Positions 1 to 6,779 of a stretch of DNA of 64,000 nucleotides are shown here, one piece after another (the stretch's first letter is position 1; each line of letters starts with the position of its first letter). The stretch is taken from the IMG/VR virus record IMGVR_UViG_3300046477_000628, positions 1 to 64,000 of that record; one strand, 5' to 3'. The DNA comes from a virus. The position numbers and the translations under genes were made by a program. The notes beneath the pieces are model-generated. The model was not told the origin of the DNA. It saw only the letters and a list, made by a program, of their open reading frames with translations, and searched no databases.

Positions 1-578
1 TGCCCAGCAAGATCCTAGCAATAACAACGATCTAATCAGGCTGGCATCGGCAACACACCGTTCGGCTTGTGTACGTTTACGTTAAACTCGACTTATAATG
101 CCTATCCTGCCTAGACTGGAAGTCATCCAAGCCTATCTATCTTGCTTAGCATCATCAGGTTACCATGGCTAGCAAGACTTCCAAGCATTTCTATCCATAT
201 TCAGATAGCCCAGACTACCAATCCTCTGCCTTGCCTGGAATTCCTATCTTGCCAATTGCCCTGCTTACCCATCTACCCCTCCCCCACATCCACTCCCCGA
301 CATATGAGCACGTACGCCTGGGATACTGCCCCCGCGATCCACCCACTGATCCTATCCTGGTATTTGCTGACACTGGCCTGGATCACCGACTGGTAGTTGT
401 GCTAACCGTCGTGGACGAGGAGTTGCTGTGCTGCCTGTCTGCCTGTGTGGCTGTGGCGTGGGTTTGCCAGGGAAGGCGGTGTGATGTGGCTCTGCGTTGG
501 GCTGGGTGGAGAGGGGGCTGGGTGGTCCGCTGGTGGGTGGTGGGTGCGGGCCACTGCCTAGATGGGGTTGATCTAGGG
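1..578. other. Non-coding region with a skew switch
   Basis: I find no credible gene here. Long open frames exist only because stops are scarce, and the longest one runs into the antisense of the next gene. The plus strand is C/T-rich to about 390 and abruptly G/T-rich from about 400 to 560. Short CTATC-type words recur near 101, 133, 190, 243 and 351. A TATAAT lies at 94-99 without a convincing -35 box. It lies beyond the terminator of the leftward operon. It could hold a replication origin or a packaging site; this is inference from composition only. Confidence 0.45.
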
Positions 579-806
579 TCACTGATGTCCCAGCGCGAAG
601 AAGCAGACGAGTTCTACGGAGCCCATCGCTATTACGGCGTCGAGGAAGACGCGATTTCGTCTAACGAGCCAGACTCCGAAGAGTGATCCGACCCACAGGT
701 GAGCGACCGCCTGAAAGGGGACAGATGTATGGCCGAGGATGCGAGTCGCTGCCAATGTTAGTGACACCCCGTATACCGTGGTGTACTTGACGAACGCATT
801 GAGCAT
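579..806 (-). CDS. Small membrane protein, paralogue of 28180-28419
   Basis: Predicted 75-residue integral membrane protein of unknown function with two or three hydrophobic stretches. The start is the ATG at 806, preceded by GAGGTG at good spacing; upstream TTG (842) and ATG (824) starts are possible. The core FQAVAHLWVGSLF and the following VRRNR segment align with FQAMAHLWVGGLI and VRRQR in the gene at 28180-28419, so the two are paralogues at opposite ends of the accessory region. It lies downstream of the leftward operon terminator and so probably needs its own promoter. A holin-like role is possible, but nothing in the sequence proves it. Confidence 0.7.
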   Translation of the reverse strand: MLNAFVKYTTVYGVSLTLAATRILGHTSVPFQAVAHLWVGSLFGVWLVRRNRVFLDAVIAMGSVELVCFFALGHQ

Positions 807-994
807 GTCGCACCTCGTTAGCATGATCGCGACGGAAAGCAACGTCTACTTGCAAGGGTGGTATTGGAATCCGCTGCGCCATGGGATGGGGTGGATTCTA
901 CCTGGTTCGTCAACCCCCGTACGGCGCCCCTCCTCCCCCTCCCCTACCCCGGTTTTGGATTCAGGAGTGGAATTCAGAAAAGGCTAAAACCAGA

Positions 995-1029
995 AAAATA
1001 AAAAAAGCCATCCTGGTACGGGGATGGCT
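995..1029 (-). terminator. Intrinsic terminator of the leftward operon
   Basis: On the minus strand, AGCCATCC and GGATGGCT form a perfect 8-bp stem around an 8-nt loop (1006-1029), followed by a T-rich run (995-1005). It sits about 25 nt after the stop of the 1055-1450 gene. This is a textbook rho-independent terminator that closes the long leftward gene array. Confidence 0.9.
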
Positions 1030-1054
1030 GCTTGCAACGAATTTTCATCGGATG

Positions 1055-1450
1055 TCAGTAGTCCATCTTCTTGATTGACTGAACCACGTGGAGTGCGAGT
1101 GTCCAGTAGTCGGTGGCTTGCTGGGGGGTGGGTGTTTCGCACCCGTGGCCGCGGATTGCTTCCAGGGTGTCGCACCCTGAGCACGATCCGTAACAGACCC
1201 GGCAGTACCAGTAGTCTGAGGGCTGGTAGCCTTTGGCGCCGATCACGAACACGAGTGTGCCCTGGTACTCTCCGTCATCGATGGCGTGGATGCGAGTCGG
1301 GTCGAGGTTGTTCGGACCGTAGTCATACTCGGTGACGGCTTCCACGACGAGCTTGACGATCTCCCTGTAGTCAGAGGGAGGATTGGCTGCGAGTTTGGTT
1401 TTCATGGTCTCTTCGTTGGCCATGAATCTGTCAACGAGTTCCTGGATCAT
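1055..1450 (-). CDS. Conserved phage protein, Cys-containing
   Basis: 131-residue soluble protein and the last gene of the leftward operon. The ATG start overlaps the stop of the upstream gene (ATGA) and has GAGGAG upstream. The middle carries a YQGTLVFVIG strand followed by YWYCRVCYGSCSGCDTL, a Cys-rich segment I recognise from small proteins in many unrelated tailed phages. The function of that family is unknown to me. The cysteines could bind metal. Confidence 0.75.
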   Translation of the reverse strand: MIQELVDRFMANEETMKTKLAANPPSDYREIVKLVVEAVTEYDYGPNNLDPTRIHAIDDGEYQGTLVFVIGAKGYQPSDYWYCRVCYGSCSGCDTLEAIRGHGCETPTPQQATDYWTLALHVVQSIKKMDY

Positions 1451-1773
1451 TTGGTCTCCTCTTGGTCGTAAAACGGCTTGATCGCGTCAATGGATTCTGC
1501 GAGTTCAGTCCACTCTCGTGTGTCTTCGGTCCAGGCGTCCAATGCCTCTCTGGCTGCATTGATCAGCCTCTTCGTCGTCTCCGGCACCGCTCGCCGATTC
1601 CACCGTCGGATTGCTTCTTCCGCCGTGTTGCTCGGCAAGCCATTAATCATGCAGTCGTCGCCGGTGCATTCGACCCAGAACTGCCCTGCGCGATCAGGCT
1701 CATCAAAATCACCGTCGTGCGACAGGACTGATTCTGAATCGCACATTGGGCAGGAAAGAATCGTCTCACTCAT
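1447..1773 (-). CDS. Lar-like zinc-ribbon protein
   Basis: 108-residue protein starting at the ATG at 1773. A CPMC pair near residue 8 and a second Cys pair flanking the WVECTGDDC segment form a zinc ribbon. It is followed by the A-x-x-A-I-x-x-W-N-R-R signature of the Lar (restriction alleviation) type family. Lar in the Rac prophage modulates type I restriction, but most small phage members are untested, so a counter-restriction role is only suggested. The C-terminal half is helical and acidic. The start overlaps the ancestral end of the preceding gene (ATGA). Confidence 0.75.
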   Translation of the reverse strand: MSETILSCPMCDSESVLSHDGDFDEPDRAGQFWVECTGDDCMINGLPSNTAEEAIRRWNRRAVPETTKRLINAAREALDAWTEDTREWTELAESIDAIKPFYDQEETK

Positions 1774-2078
1774 GGATTCACCTTGGGTCGTTTGAAGTAG
1801 GCGAGCATGTGGTCGAGGTCGAGCCAGCACAACTCCCATCCTTGGTCCCCGTACTCGTTCAGCGTATACTACACGCTTGCGTCTTCGGGCAGGAACACCT
1901 GTTTGTGCTCCCATGGCTTCGGTGCCGTCATAAACTCGTAGGTTTTGATGGCTTCATCTATCTCGTGAATGACAGGTGCATGGCTGCCAAACGTCCATGA
2001 GCCAGAGTCTAGTCTGGCATAGATGTCGTCGAGTTTGGCTTTGGCAGACCGAAGTTCTTGCTGGCTTTTGATGATCAT
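1770..2078 (-). pseudogene. DUF4177-like gene with an in-frame TAG
   Basis: The first 69 codons (2078 down to a TAG at 1871-1869) encode a coiled N-terminus ending in WEHKQVFLPEDASV. The same frame continues after TAG for 32 codons (YTLNEYGDQGWELCWLD, then YFKRPK) to a TGA at 1772-1770. That TGA overlaps the ATG of the next gene. WEYKV, LNxxGxxGWELV and FKRP are hallmarks of small DUF4177-type proteins, so the amber codon splits one domain. A single nonsense mutation, readthrough or suppression would all explain this. TAG is an ordinary stop elsewhere in the window, which argues against global recoding. The start has GAGG upstream. Confidence 0.75.
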
Positions 2079-2085
2079 GGCATCC

Positions 2086-2283
2086 TCACAGGATGTTCTC
2101 CGCGACAGTCTGTGCTTTGTCCACGCTGACATCGATCAACTCGAATTCGTCCTCGGACGAGTGCTTACAGATGGCGTCGTGGACGGTGTTCTCGGCGGCG
2201 TGAATCGCCATCCCATTGGTATGGGTGGCGATACTCATTCGGTCGTTCTTGACATCGACCTTGACGACCAGCACGACGATCAT
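2086..2283 (-). CDS. Small hypothetical protein
   Basis: 65 residues with an ATG start and GGAG upstream. The start overlaps the stop of the exported protein upstream (ATGA). The sequence reads as one compact alpha/beta fold: a hydrophobic first strand (MIVVLVVKVDV), a His- and Asn-containing middle and an acidic end. I do not recognise the family. Confidence 0.65.
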   Translation of the reverse strand: MIVVLVVKVDVKNDRMSIATHTNGMAIHAAENTVHDAICKHSSEDEFELIDVSVDKAQTVAENIL

Positions 2284-2615
2284 GCCGTTCTCCTGTTTGC
2301 CACAAGTGTGCAATTTCTGATCAGCATGGTGCCGCCCCGGGGAACCGTTTTCCCAGACACCGGCGCGGTGAAACTGCATCCTGTTATCTCGACGTGCTTC
2401 TGTGTCAGCCGAAGACACTCTGGCAGCGACACGTTGCAATCGCGGAGTATCAATGTGTCGGCGGCGTTTATCGCCGGGGCGTGCTCGGGGCCGATGTTTT
2501 GCCCGATCGCCTTGAAGCACCCAGGGTAGACCGCGGGTGAGGTCTTGACTCCCAGGGTTATTGCCCCGGCCGCCACGATACCGGAAATCCTGCCAACAAA
2601 ACGACGTCGATTCAT
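2280..2615 (-). CDS. Predicted Tat-exported protein
   Basis: 111 residues. The N-terminus MNRRRFVGRISG followed by a hydrophobic Ala/Gly/Ile stretch has the twin-arginine layout (RRxFV plus an h-region). The mature part reads like turns of a right-handed beta-helix (short hydrophobic strands with Asn, Cys and Thr turns). The start is set by a strong GAGGAGG at 7-8 nt from the ATG at 2615. Tat export would place a folded protein outside the cytoplasm. It is one of three Tat-type genes in this operon. The function is unknown. Confidence 0.7.
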   Translation of the reverse strand: MNRRRFVGRISGIVAAGAITLGVKTSPAVYPGCFKAIGQNIGPEHAPAINAADTLILRDCNVSLPECLRLTQKHVEITGCSFTAPVSGKTVPRGGTMLIRNCTLVANRRTA

Positions 2616-2631
2616 CGCGTTCCTCCTCGGT

Positions 2632-2874
2632 TTAGATTCCATCGCCTTGATCATGGGTGCGTTCGCGGGAAACCCACAATGTGTCCTTAGGCTCGTGGTC
2701 GGTGTCCACCTTCCACTCGGTGATGTTGAAGTCACCTGGGTTGGCTCGGATCAACGCGTCCACGGCGTCCGACTGTGTTTTCCCGATTCCTTTGCGGCCG
2801 ACGCCGTGGGCCGAGACGGTCCATTCGTCTCTGCATCCTCGTCGGGCTTGGTTCTGGACAAAGGTTAGTCTCAT
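2632..2874 (-). CDS. Small hypothetical protein
   Basis: 80 residues with an ATG start and GAGG upstream. The basic N-terminus contains KGIGKTQSDAVDALIRANPG, a helix that looks like a conserved phage mini-protein. Next comes an ITEWKVDTDHEP strand. No family could be named. It sits between the Tat-type protein gene and the coiled-coil protein gene. Confidence 0.6.
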   Translation of the reverse strand: MRLTFVQNQARRGCRDEWTVSAHGVGRKGIGKTQSDAVDALIRANPGDFNITEWKVDTDHEPKDTLWVSRERTHDQGDGI

Positions 2875-2882
2875 TGGTGGCC

Positions 2883-3242
2883 TCAGAAAGGCATGTCTTC
2901 GGCATAACTAAAGTCGGCGTGGACCCCGTGCTTGGCCAGGAACTCCTTGGCTCGCTCGAACCTCGCCTTGGCGGCGTCCAATTTCTCGTTGATCTCGCCA
3001 AGGTCGCTGCGGGCGTCCCGGATCTGAGACCAAAGTTCGCTGCGTTCCTCGCGGCTATCTACGGCCAGCTCCAGTTTTTCGTTGACCCAGGCCTTGAGGT
3101 GCTCAAGTGTCGCTTCCGGTCCGTCTGCCCCGACAACCGCTGTCGCCCCGAGTGCCTCGTTCTCGTAGGAGCCGAATGAGCGGAGCCTCCGGTACTCAAT
3201 GGTGGTGATTGACGGCGTGCCGTAGCTTACATCATCGCTCAC
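2883..3242 (-). CDS. Coiled-coil phage protein
   Basis: 119 residues. The GTG start at 3242 overlaps the upstream stop (GTGA) and has GGAG upstream. The N-terminal YRRLRSFGSYENEALGATA block followed by a long charged helix (about residues 40-105) resembles conserved phage proteins in which a small beta-domain binding YENE motif precedes a coiled coil. The role is unknown. Translational coupling ties its expression to the Tat-type pair upstream. Confidence 0.7.
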   Translation of the reverse strand: MSDDVSYGTPSITTIEYRRLRSFGSYENEALGATAVVGADGPEATLEHLKAWVNEKLELAVDSREERSELWSQIRDARSDLGEINEKLDAAKARFERAKEFLAKHGVHADFSYAEDMPF

Positions 3243-3532
3243 GGTGTCTCCTTCACAATCTTGGTGATCTCGACCTCGACCAATCGGACGTCGCAGTGCA
3301 ACTCGAACATCTGGGTTACCATGGCGTAGCCGATCTCGGCCTTCCTTTGGCTGTCGTAGATCTTCGGCGACGACGTCCACTCGCCTCCAGCGGCCCGGTT
3401 GCGGTACTGGATCGCGTAGAACGGTTCCTTGGTTGTTGTCTTTGGGGACAGCTTCGCCCCCGATGCTCCCGCAACGAGTGCAACCGAGATGACCGCGGCA
3501 TCGCGGATCACCTCGCGGCGGCCTATGTTCAT
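3239..3532 (-). CDS. Predicted Tat-exported protein, tandem copy 1
   Basis: 97 residues. The signal MNIGRREVIRDAAVIS runs into an Ala/Val-rich segment with a twin-arginine RRxVI core. The mature domain begins with PFYAIQYRNR and has WTSSPKIYDSQRKAEI. The adjacent gene (3529-3819) aligns across signal and body (PLYAIQFRAR, EWRTGIVIHKS), so the two arose by tandem duplication. The start and the upstream stop overlap. The function is unknown; export or membrane attachment is inferred from the signal. Confidence 0.7.
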   Translation of the reverse strand: MNIGRREVIRDAAVISVALVAGASGAKLSPKTTTKEPFYAIQYRNRAAGGEWTSSPKIYDSQRKAEIGYAMVTQMFELHCDVRLVEVEITKIVKETP

Positions 3533-3819
3533 GCGTACTCCTTGGCTACCCCCGCGATTTGGAGCTTGACGATCCTGGGCTCAAGCAAGATCCATGACGT
3601 GGGTGAGAGCCAATTCTCTGCATCTGCCAGGCTCTTATGGATGACGATTCCAGTGCGCCACTCGTCGTTGCTGCCGCGGGCTCTGAATTGGATCGCATAC
3701 AGTGGCGCACTGGCAGGGCCAGCCGCCTTCACTCCCCTCGGAAGCAGTGTCGCCAGTCCGCCAAGGATCACTGACACGATGCCGGCGTCACGGATCAAGT
3801 CTCGTCGAGTCTTGTTCAT
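3529..3819 (-). CDS. Predicted Tat-exported protein, tandem copy 2
   Basis: 96 residues with an ATG at 3819 and AAAGGA upstream. The signal is MNKTRRDLIRDAGIVSVILGG (RRxLI core plus a hydrophobic stretch). The mature domain parallels its neighbour: a YAIQFRAR strand, then the EWRTGIVIHKSLADAENW segment and a beta-rich end. It is the upstream member of the pair. Divergence is substantial while the architecture is kept, suggesting two retained functions rather than a recent copy. Confidence 0.7.
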   Translation of the reverse strand: MNKTRRDLIRDAGIVSVILGGLATLLPRGVKAAGPASAPLYAIQFRARGSNDEWRTGIVIHKSLADAENWLSPTSWILLEPRIVKLQIAGVAKEYA

Positions 3820-3833
3820 CGATGATCCTTTGG

Positions 3834-4094
3834 TTAAGACTTCCGATACGCTACCGAACCTTGGAATCCGGCAGGTATCACCATGGGATTCGTAAAGACA
3901 ACACGCCCGATGTTTGTCTCCATCGACGTGATCTCCAGTGTGTCCAGGCTGGACACGATCGTTGTCCCTGTCCCCAGGTAATCGTTGTGCGACGTGTGGG
4001 GATGGGATGACTGCGATGGATTTTGCTTGCACTTGCACGGGTAGTAGCCGGTGAGCCCTAGATCGAGCGGCTTATTGCACGATGGACAGTTCAT
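3834..4094 (-). CDS. Zinc-ribbon-start small protein
   Basis: 86 residues with an ATG at 4094 and a strong GGAGG upstream. The start overlaps the end of the Lar-like gene (ATGA). The N-terminus has CPSC and a later CKC pair, a likely zinc knuckle, followed by a Ser/His-rich linker. The C-terminal half is a predicted beta-domain (TNIGRVVFTNPMVIPAGF). No family assigned. Confidence 0.65.
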   Translation of the reverse strand: MNCPSCNKPLDLGLTGYYPCKCKQNPSQSSHPHTSHNDYLGTGTTIVSSLDTLEITSMETNIGRVVFTNPMVIPAGFQGSVAYRKS

Positions 4095-4399
4095 TTGATA
4101 TCCTCCTGGGGAACGCATGGCTCGATTGTGCGGCCGAACTCTTCGAGAACGGCGTCTACGATTTTCGGATAAACTCGAACGATTTCATCTGGGATGCCGA
4201 CGTATCGATGCAAGGACCGCGTTTTACGCCATTGCTCTAGAAGCAGATTGGTCGCGGGGCCTGGCGTGCGGCGTTTCCATTGCTTCAGAGACATGAATAT
4301 CTTGCATCGCGAACACTCGACTTGATATTTTTCCTTGAAGGTTGGGTGATACTTCGCCTCTTCGCCGCAGAACGGGCATGACGGCAAGTCTTCGCTCAT
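4091..4399 (-). CDS. Lar-like zinc protein
   Basis: 102 residues. CPFCGEEA near the start and a second CSRC pair around residue 31 make a Lar-type zinc ribbon. This is the second such protein in the operon (the other is at 1447-1773) and the rest of the sequence is different. The C-terminus is helical with a DEIVRVYPKIVDAVLEEF segment. The start is supported by GGAAGG. Counter-restriction is a family-based suggestion only. Confidence 0.7.
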   Translation of the reverse strand: MSEDLPSCPFCGEEAKYHPTFKEKYQVECSRCKIFMSLKQWKRRTPGPATNLLLEQWRKTRSLHRYVGIPDEIVRVYPKIVDAVLEEFGRTIEPCVPQEDIK

Positions 4400-4455
4400 G
4401 TCTGTGCCTTCCTGATGGTGGTCTGATCCTTGCTGAACACGAGCCCCCAATGGTG

Positions 4456-5142
4456 TTATCGCCGACATTGTGGCTCAACCGAGGTAGAATCTTGGGAATT
4501 TTCTGGATTCCCTTTGTCGATGCGGCGAAACGAGATCACCCACACCCATGGTGAATCGTCCCATGAGCAGCCGTCTTTTTTTCCGTTGGTGGTTTCCCAA
4601 AGAAGCGCGAACGCTCCTGTTGCGGTGTCGCTCACCATCGGTCCTGGTGTGCCGCGAGGGTCATAGCCGAATCCGAAACTCTTGCCGTCTGCCTTGAATT
4701 CGTGCATTCCTTCCGCGATCGCATCCGCTTCGGCGATGTCCTGCAACCGCTCTACCCGCACGTCGGTGATTTCGAGTATAATGCGGGACGCCCAGCGAGG
4801 CATGTGAGTGGAAGGATGCCATTTCATGGGATTCGCTGGGCCGTCGCCCTTGGGATCGAAATGATCGGCGCGATACGACAATCCAGATTGAGACTCGCAC
4901 CCAGGAATGTCCTTTGCCCATGTCTCACGCACCCAGAGACGATCTCCGGGCTGGCCGAACAGACAAGACTTGATGAAATCAAATCCGTCGCTCCATCGGT
5001 GGCGATCGGCGTGTTCAAGCAGAAATGGGTCATACTCAGGTTGCGGGCTAACAATCCGCCGCGCCTGCGTCTTACGCCCCTTCAAGACGGCTCTCACTTC
5101 GTGGGCCGCGAACACAATCGGACGTTCACGACGATCTTTCAC
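4456..5142 (-). CDS. ASCH-like phage protein
   Basis: 228 residues from the GTG at 5142, preceded by GAGGAG. The landmarks match a widespread phage/prophage family related to ASCH (PUA-like) domains. They are RERPIVFAAHEVRAVLKG with KTQARR at the N-terminus, GQPGDRLWVRETW mid-protein, RWASRIILEITDVRVERLQ, DIAEADAIAEG, and a terminal WVWVISFRR. ASCH folds bind RNA or modified nucleotides; a role with modified bases or RNA is plausible but unproven here. It is usually found in early or accessory modules, as here. Confidence 0.8.
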   Translation of the reverse strand: MKDRRERPIVFAAHEVRAVLKGRKTQARRIVSPQPEYDPFLLEHADRHRWSDGFDFIKSCLFGQPGDRLWVRETWAKDIPGCESQSGLSYRADHFDPKGDGPANPMKWHPSTHMPRWASRIILEITDVRVERLQDIAEADAIAEGMHEFKADGKSFGFGYDPRGTPGPMVSDTATGAFALLWETTNGKKDGCSWDDSPWVWVISFRRIDKGNPENSQDSTSVEPQCRR

Positions 5143-5188
5143 GGTTTCTCCTCGATTCCTTAATCGGACTCGTGGTGGAGGCACAGTC

Positions 5189-5410
5189 ATGTACTACTCG
5201 TCACCAGAGTTCGCGAACCTACTTGAATCAGCCAACCGCAAGATGGAGCAAGCGTCTGCGTCAGACGTTCCATCGGACGCCGAGGCGATGGCTCAGGCAC
5301 TCGGGGAGTGCATGGTCAACCGCTGGCGACCCAAGCCTCGACGTTTCAGGAACCGGGGACACGTGGTCCCTCCTGAAACGTGTTTCGACATGGACCTGGA
5401 TGGCCGCTGA
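5189..5410 (+). CDS. Possible small rightward gene
   Basis: 73 residues with an ATG at 5189 and GGAGG eight bases upstream, diverging from the ASCH-like gene. The N-terminal half (SSPEFANLLESANRKMEQ) is helical and acidic, the C-terminal half is Arg-rich. Its last 65 bases overlap the antisense gene 5346-5579 across a long hairpin. It is supported by its start signal and its position in an otherwise empty gap, but no homologue is recognised. Confidence 0.4.
   Translation: MYYSSPEFANLLESANRKMEQASASDVPSDAEAMAQALGECMVNRWRPKPRRFRNRGHVVPPETCFDMDLDGR
5341..5381. other. Large inverted repeat where transcripts converge
   Basis: ACGTTTCAGGA (5341-5351) pairs with TCCTGAAACGT (5371-5381), with a further GGAC/GTCC pairing inside. 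The structure spans the end of the leftward gene 5346-5579 and the tail of the rightward frame 5189-5410. A hairpin would form in either transcript and could terminate or stabilise convergent RNAs. No T-run follows on either strand. Confidence 0.55.
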
Positions 5411-5579
5411 CCAGGTTGCAGCAGGCCTCGGACCACCCCGCCTTCCAAACCCCATGGCCGCATAGTTCTGCCCCGCACCCGCAGAGCCACGCGGCGTCCA
5501 AGTTGTTCCCCACACTCTTGCTGCGCATGTGGTGATGGACGGTATGAACTTGACGCTGATCAATCGGAGTCACTGGCAT
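5346..5579 (-). CDS. Cys-rich mini-protein, tandem copy A
   Basis: 77 residues. The ATG at 5579 has GGAGGAAG upstream and overlaps the upstream gene by 20 nt. The sequence carries HHH, then exactly 15 residues later CGCGAELCG, then WSEACCNLVSGHPGPCRNTF. The neighbouring gene has the same spacing and motifs (CYCGTQLCG, CTLVFGHFGLCRNTF), so the pair is a tandem duplication. Cys and His placement suggests a zinc fold. Unknown function. Confidence 0.65.
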   Translation of the reverse strand: MPVTPIDQRQVHTVHHHMRSKSVGNNLDAAWLCGCGAELCGHGVWKAGWSEACCNLVSGHPGPCRNTFQEGPRVPGS

Positions 5580-5778
5580 CAACTTCCTCCATCGCATCGC
5601 GAAACGTATTTCGACACAGTCCAAAGTGGCCGAAGACGAGGGTGCACGAGGCAGGGGAAGCCCATCCATCGTTTACAGTTGGCTTACCGCACAGTTGTGT
5701 TCCGCAGTAGCAGAACTTGGTTATCTGATCTCCTTCTCTGGCCGTTCGGGTTACCGCGTGGTGATGCGCAATTGGCAT
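5560..5778 (-). CDS. Cys-rich mini-protein, tandem copy B
   Basis: 72 residues, start ATG at 5778 with GGAGAT upstream. It has an N-terminal HHH triplet and two Cys clusters, CYCGTQLCG and a C...C...HFGLC arrangement ending in RNTF. It aligns end to end with the downstream copy A. Four Cys and several His make metal binding likely. No known family recognised. Confidence 0.65.
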   Translation of the reverse strand: MPIAHHHAVTRTAREGDQITKFCYCGTQLCGKPTVNDGWASPASCTLVFGHFGLCRNTFRDAMEEVDASDSD

Positions 5779-5782
5779 TCGT

Positions 5783-6073
5783 TCATCTCCAGAGCCACGG
5801 GTGAGTTTGCATGAAATACACGGCCTCAGAAGGCGAGAGTCTCAGTTTGTAGTATTCGCGGGTCGGCCTGATTTTCGCTATCATTGGCCTCCTTCGGGGA
5901 TCGATCGGTCTCATCTTCCCGCGGTGCGCCATCCCGAACCCCTGCCTGAGTCTGGCATCGCGTTCCTTCTCTCGTTGTGTCTGGGTCTGGTGAGGCTTCG
6001 GGGTGACCCGGGTGCGAATCCTGTCCGAGGGTGTCTGGGTGGTCAGGGCCACGGCTAGAATCAAAGACAGCAT
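5783..6073 (-). CDS. Predicted exported basic protein
   Basis: 96 residues. The start MLSLILAVALTTQ looks like a short signal peptide and closely resembles the start of the exported protein at 26649 (MLSLILAVVVAQ). The rest is very basic (Arg, Lys, Gln rich) and ends in VYFMQTHPWLW. AAGGAGAACGAAATG is a strong start signal. The gene is overlapped for 248 nt by the tail of the 5826-6335 frame. Confidence 0.6.
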   Translation of the reverse strand: MLSLILAVALTTQTPSDRIRTRVTPKPHQTQTQREKERDARLRQGFGMAHRGKMRPIDPRRRPMIAKIRPTREYYKLRLSPSEAVYFMQTHPWLWR

Positions 6074-6335
6074 TTCGTTCTCCTTTTAGCAGTCCGTACT
6101 GCCATTCGAGTCTCTGGGCCATTTCTTCGCGTTCCTTGATGATCCGCTTATACTCAATATCGCGTCCGACGGCGAAAAACGCAAGCCGTTCGATCTCTGG
6201 CCACGTGTCGTACGCTGTTCCTCCGTCCGCTATCGATCCAAATATCAACTCGCACACCCGGAGCGCCGCTCTGTGGCGATCGTTCACCAGATTTGCTTCG
6301 CTCGTCCTCAGAAAGGTCTCGAAATTCTTGATCAA
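5826..6335 (-). CDS. Hypothetical protein with overprinted tail
   Basis: 169 residues from a TTG at 6335 (GAGG upstream; the codon overlaps the previous stop). Residues 1-85 form a convincing helical domain (VNDRHRAALRVCELIFGSI, then EYKRIIKEREEMAQRLEW). The remainder is a charged, low-complexity tail rich in Asp, Pro and Glu. It lies wholly inside the next gene in another frame. The tail may be a by-product of a lost stop codon near 6080. Confidence 0.55.
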   Translation of the reverse strand: MIKNFETFLRTSEANLVNDRHRAALRVCELIFGSIADGGTAYDTWPEIERLAFFAVGRDIEYKRIIKEREEMAQRLEWQYGLLKGERNAVFDSSRGPDHPDTLGQDSHPGHPEASPDPDTTREGTRCQTQAGVRDGAPREDETDRSPKEANDSENQADPRILQTETLAF

Positions 6336-6547
6336 GTGATCCTCAGTGGTCCAGGGTGAACGATCTCTGACCGAATAGTCGGTCTCCAGTGCCGGTTCAG
6401 GAACTCGATGATCGCGTTTCCGTCATTGTTTGGAACCACGCCTGTGCCGTGGCAGTTCTCGCAGTCCACGACGCTTGTTGATCCAGGGAGATGGATTCTG
6501 CCCATCCCATTGCATGTCGGGCATATCGTCTCAAGATTCAGCAGCAC
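6332..6547 (-). CDS. DnaJ-type zinc-knuckle mini-protein
   Basis: 71 residues from a GTG at 6547 with GGAGG upstream. CPTCNGMG and CENCHGTG are two CxxCxGxG knuckles of the DnaJ cysteine-rich type, followed by a helical tail. Such mini-proteins occur in many phages and bind a single zinc ion. A partner or function cannot be read. Confidence 0.7.
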   Translation of the reverse strand: MLLNLETICPTCNGMGRIHLPGSTSVVDCENCHGTGVVPNNDGNAIIEFLNRHWRPTIRSEIVHPGPLRIT

Positions 6548-6779
6548 CGGTTCCTCCGTTTTTTGTCTTGGGTTTTTTCTTGGCTGTGGACTCGAATAGT
6601 TTCTTTAGCAGAATGCCCATGCAATTGTCGCAGACACGCATTGACACGTGTCTCAAACTGATCACAGTCACGATGTGTTCGTCGATACCGTCTGGTGTCG
6701 TGAACCTCGTGCATCCATTGCAACTGCCCTCGTCGCGAGAACTAGCCAGCGACACGTTGATTTCCCTGCTAAACCCCAC
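6531..6779 (-). CDS. Cys-pair phage protein
   Basis: 82 residues from a GTG at 6779 with GGAGGA upstream. Its start overlaps the end of the macro-domain gene by 11 nt. CNGC near residue 20 and CDNC near residue 50 flank the VISLRHVSMRVCDNC stretch. This arrangement recurs in conserved phage hypothetical proteins. The Lys-rich C-terminus (KKKPKTKNGG) is probably disordered. Metal binding is likely. Confidence 0.65.
   Translation of the reverse strand: MGFSREINVSLASSRDEGSCNGCTRFTTPDGIDEHIVTVISLRHVSMRVCDNCMGILLKKLFESTAKKKPKTKNGGTGAAES

Noticed and set aside
165-686. Long open frame (173 codons) on the plus strand.
   Set aside because: No ribosome site, odd composition across the skew switch, and its end is the antisense of the better supported gene 579-806.
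1774-1914. Upstream extension of the Lar-like gene at 1447-1773.
   Set aside because: The extension lies within the tail of the amber-interrupted gene in another frame and has Arg-rich, unnatural composition.
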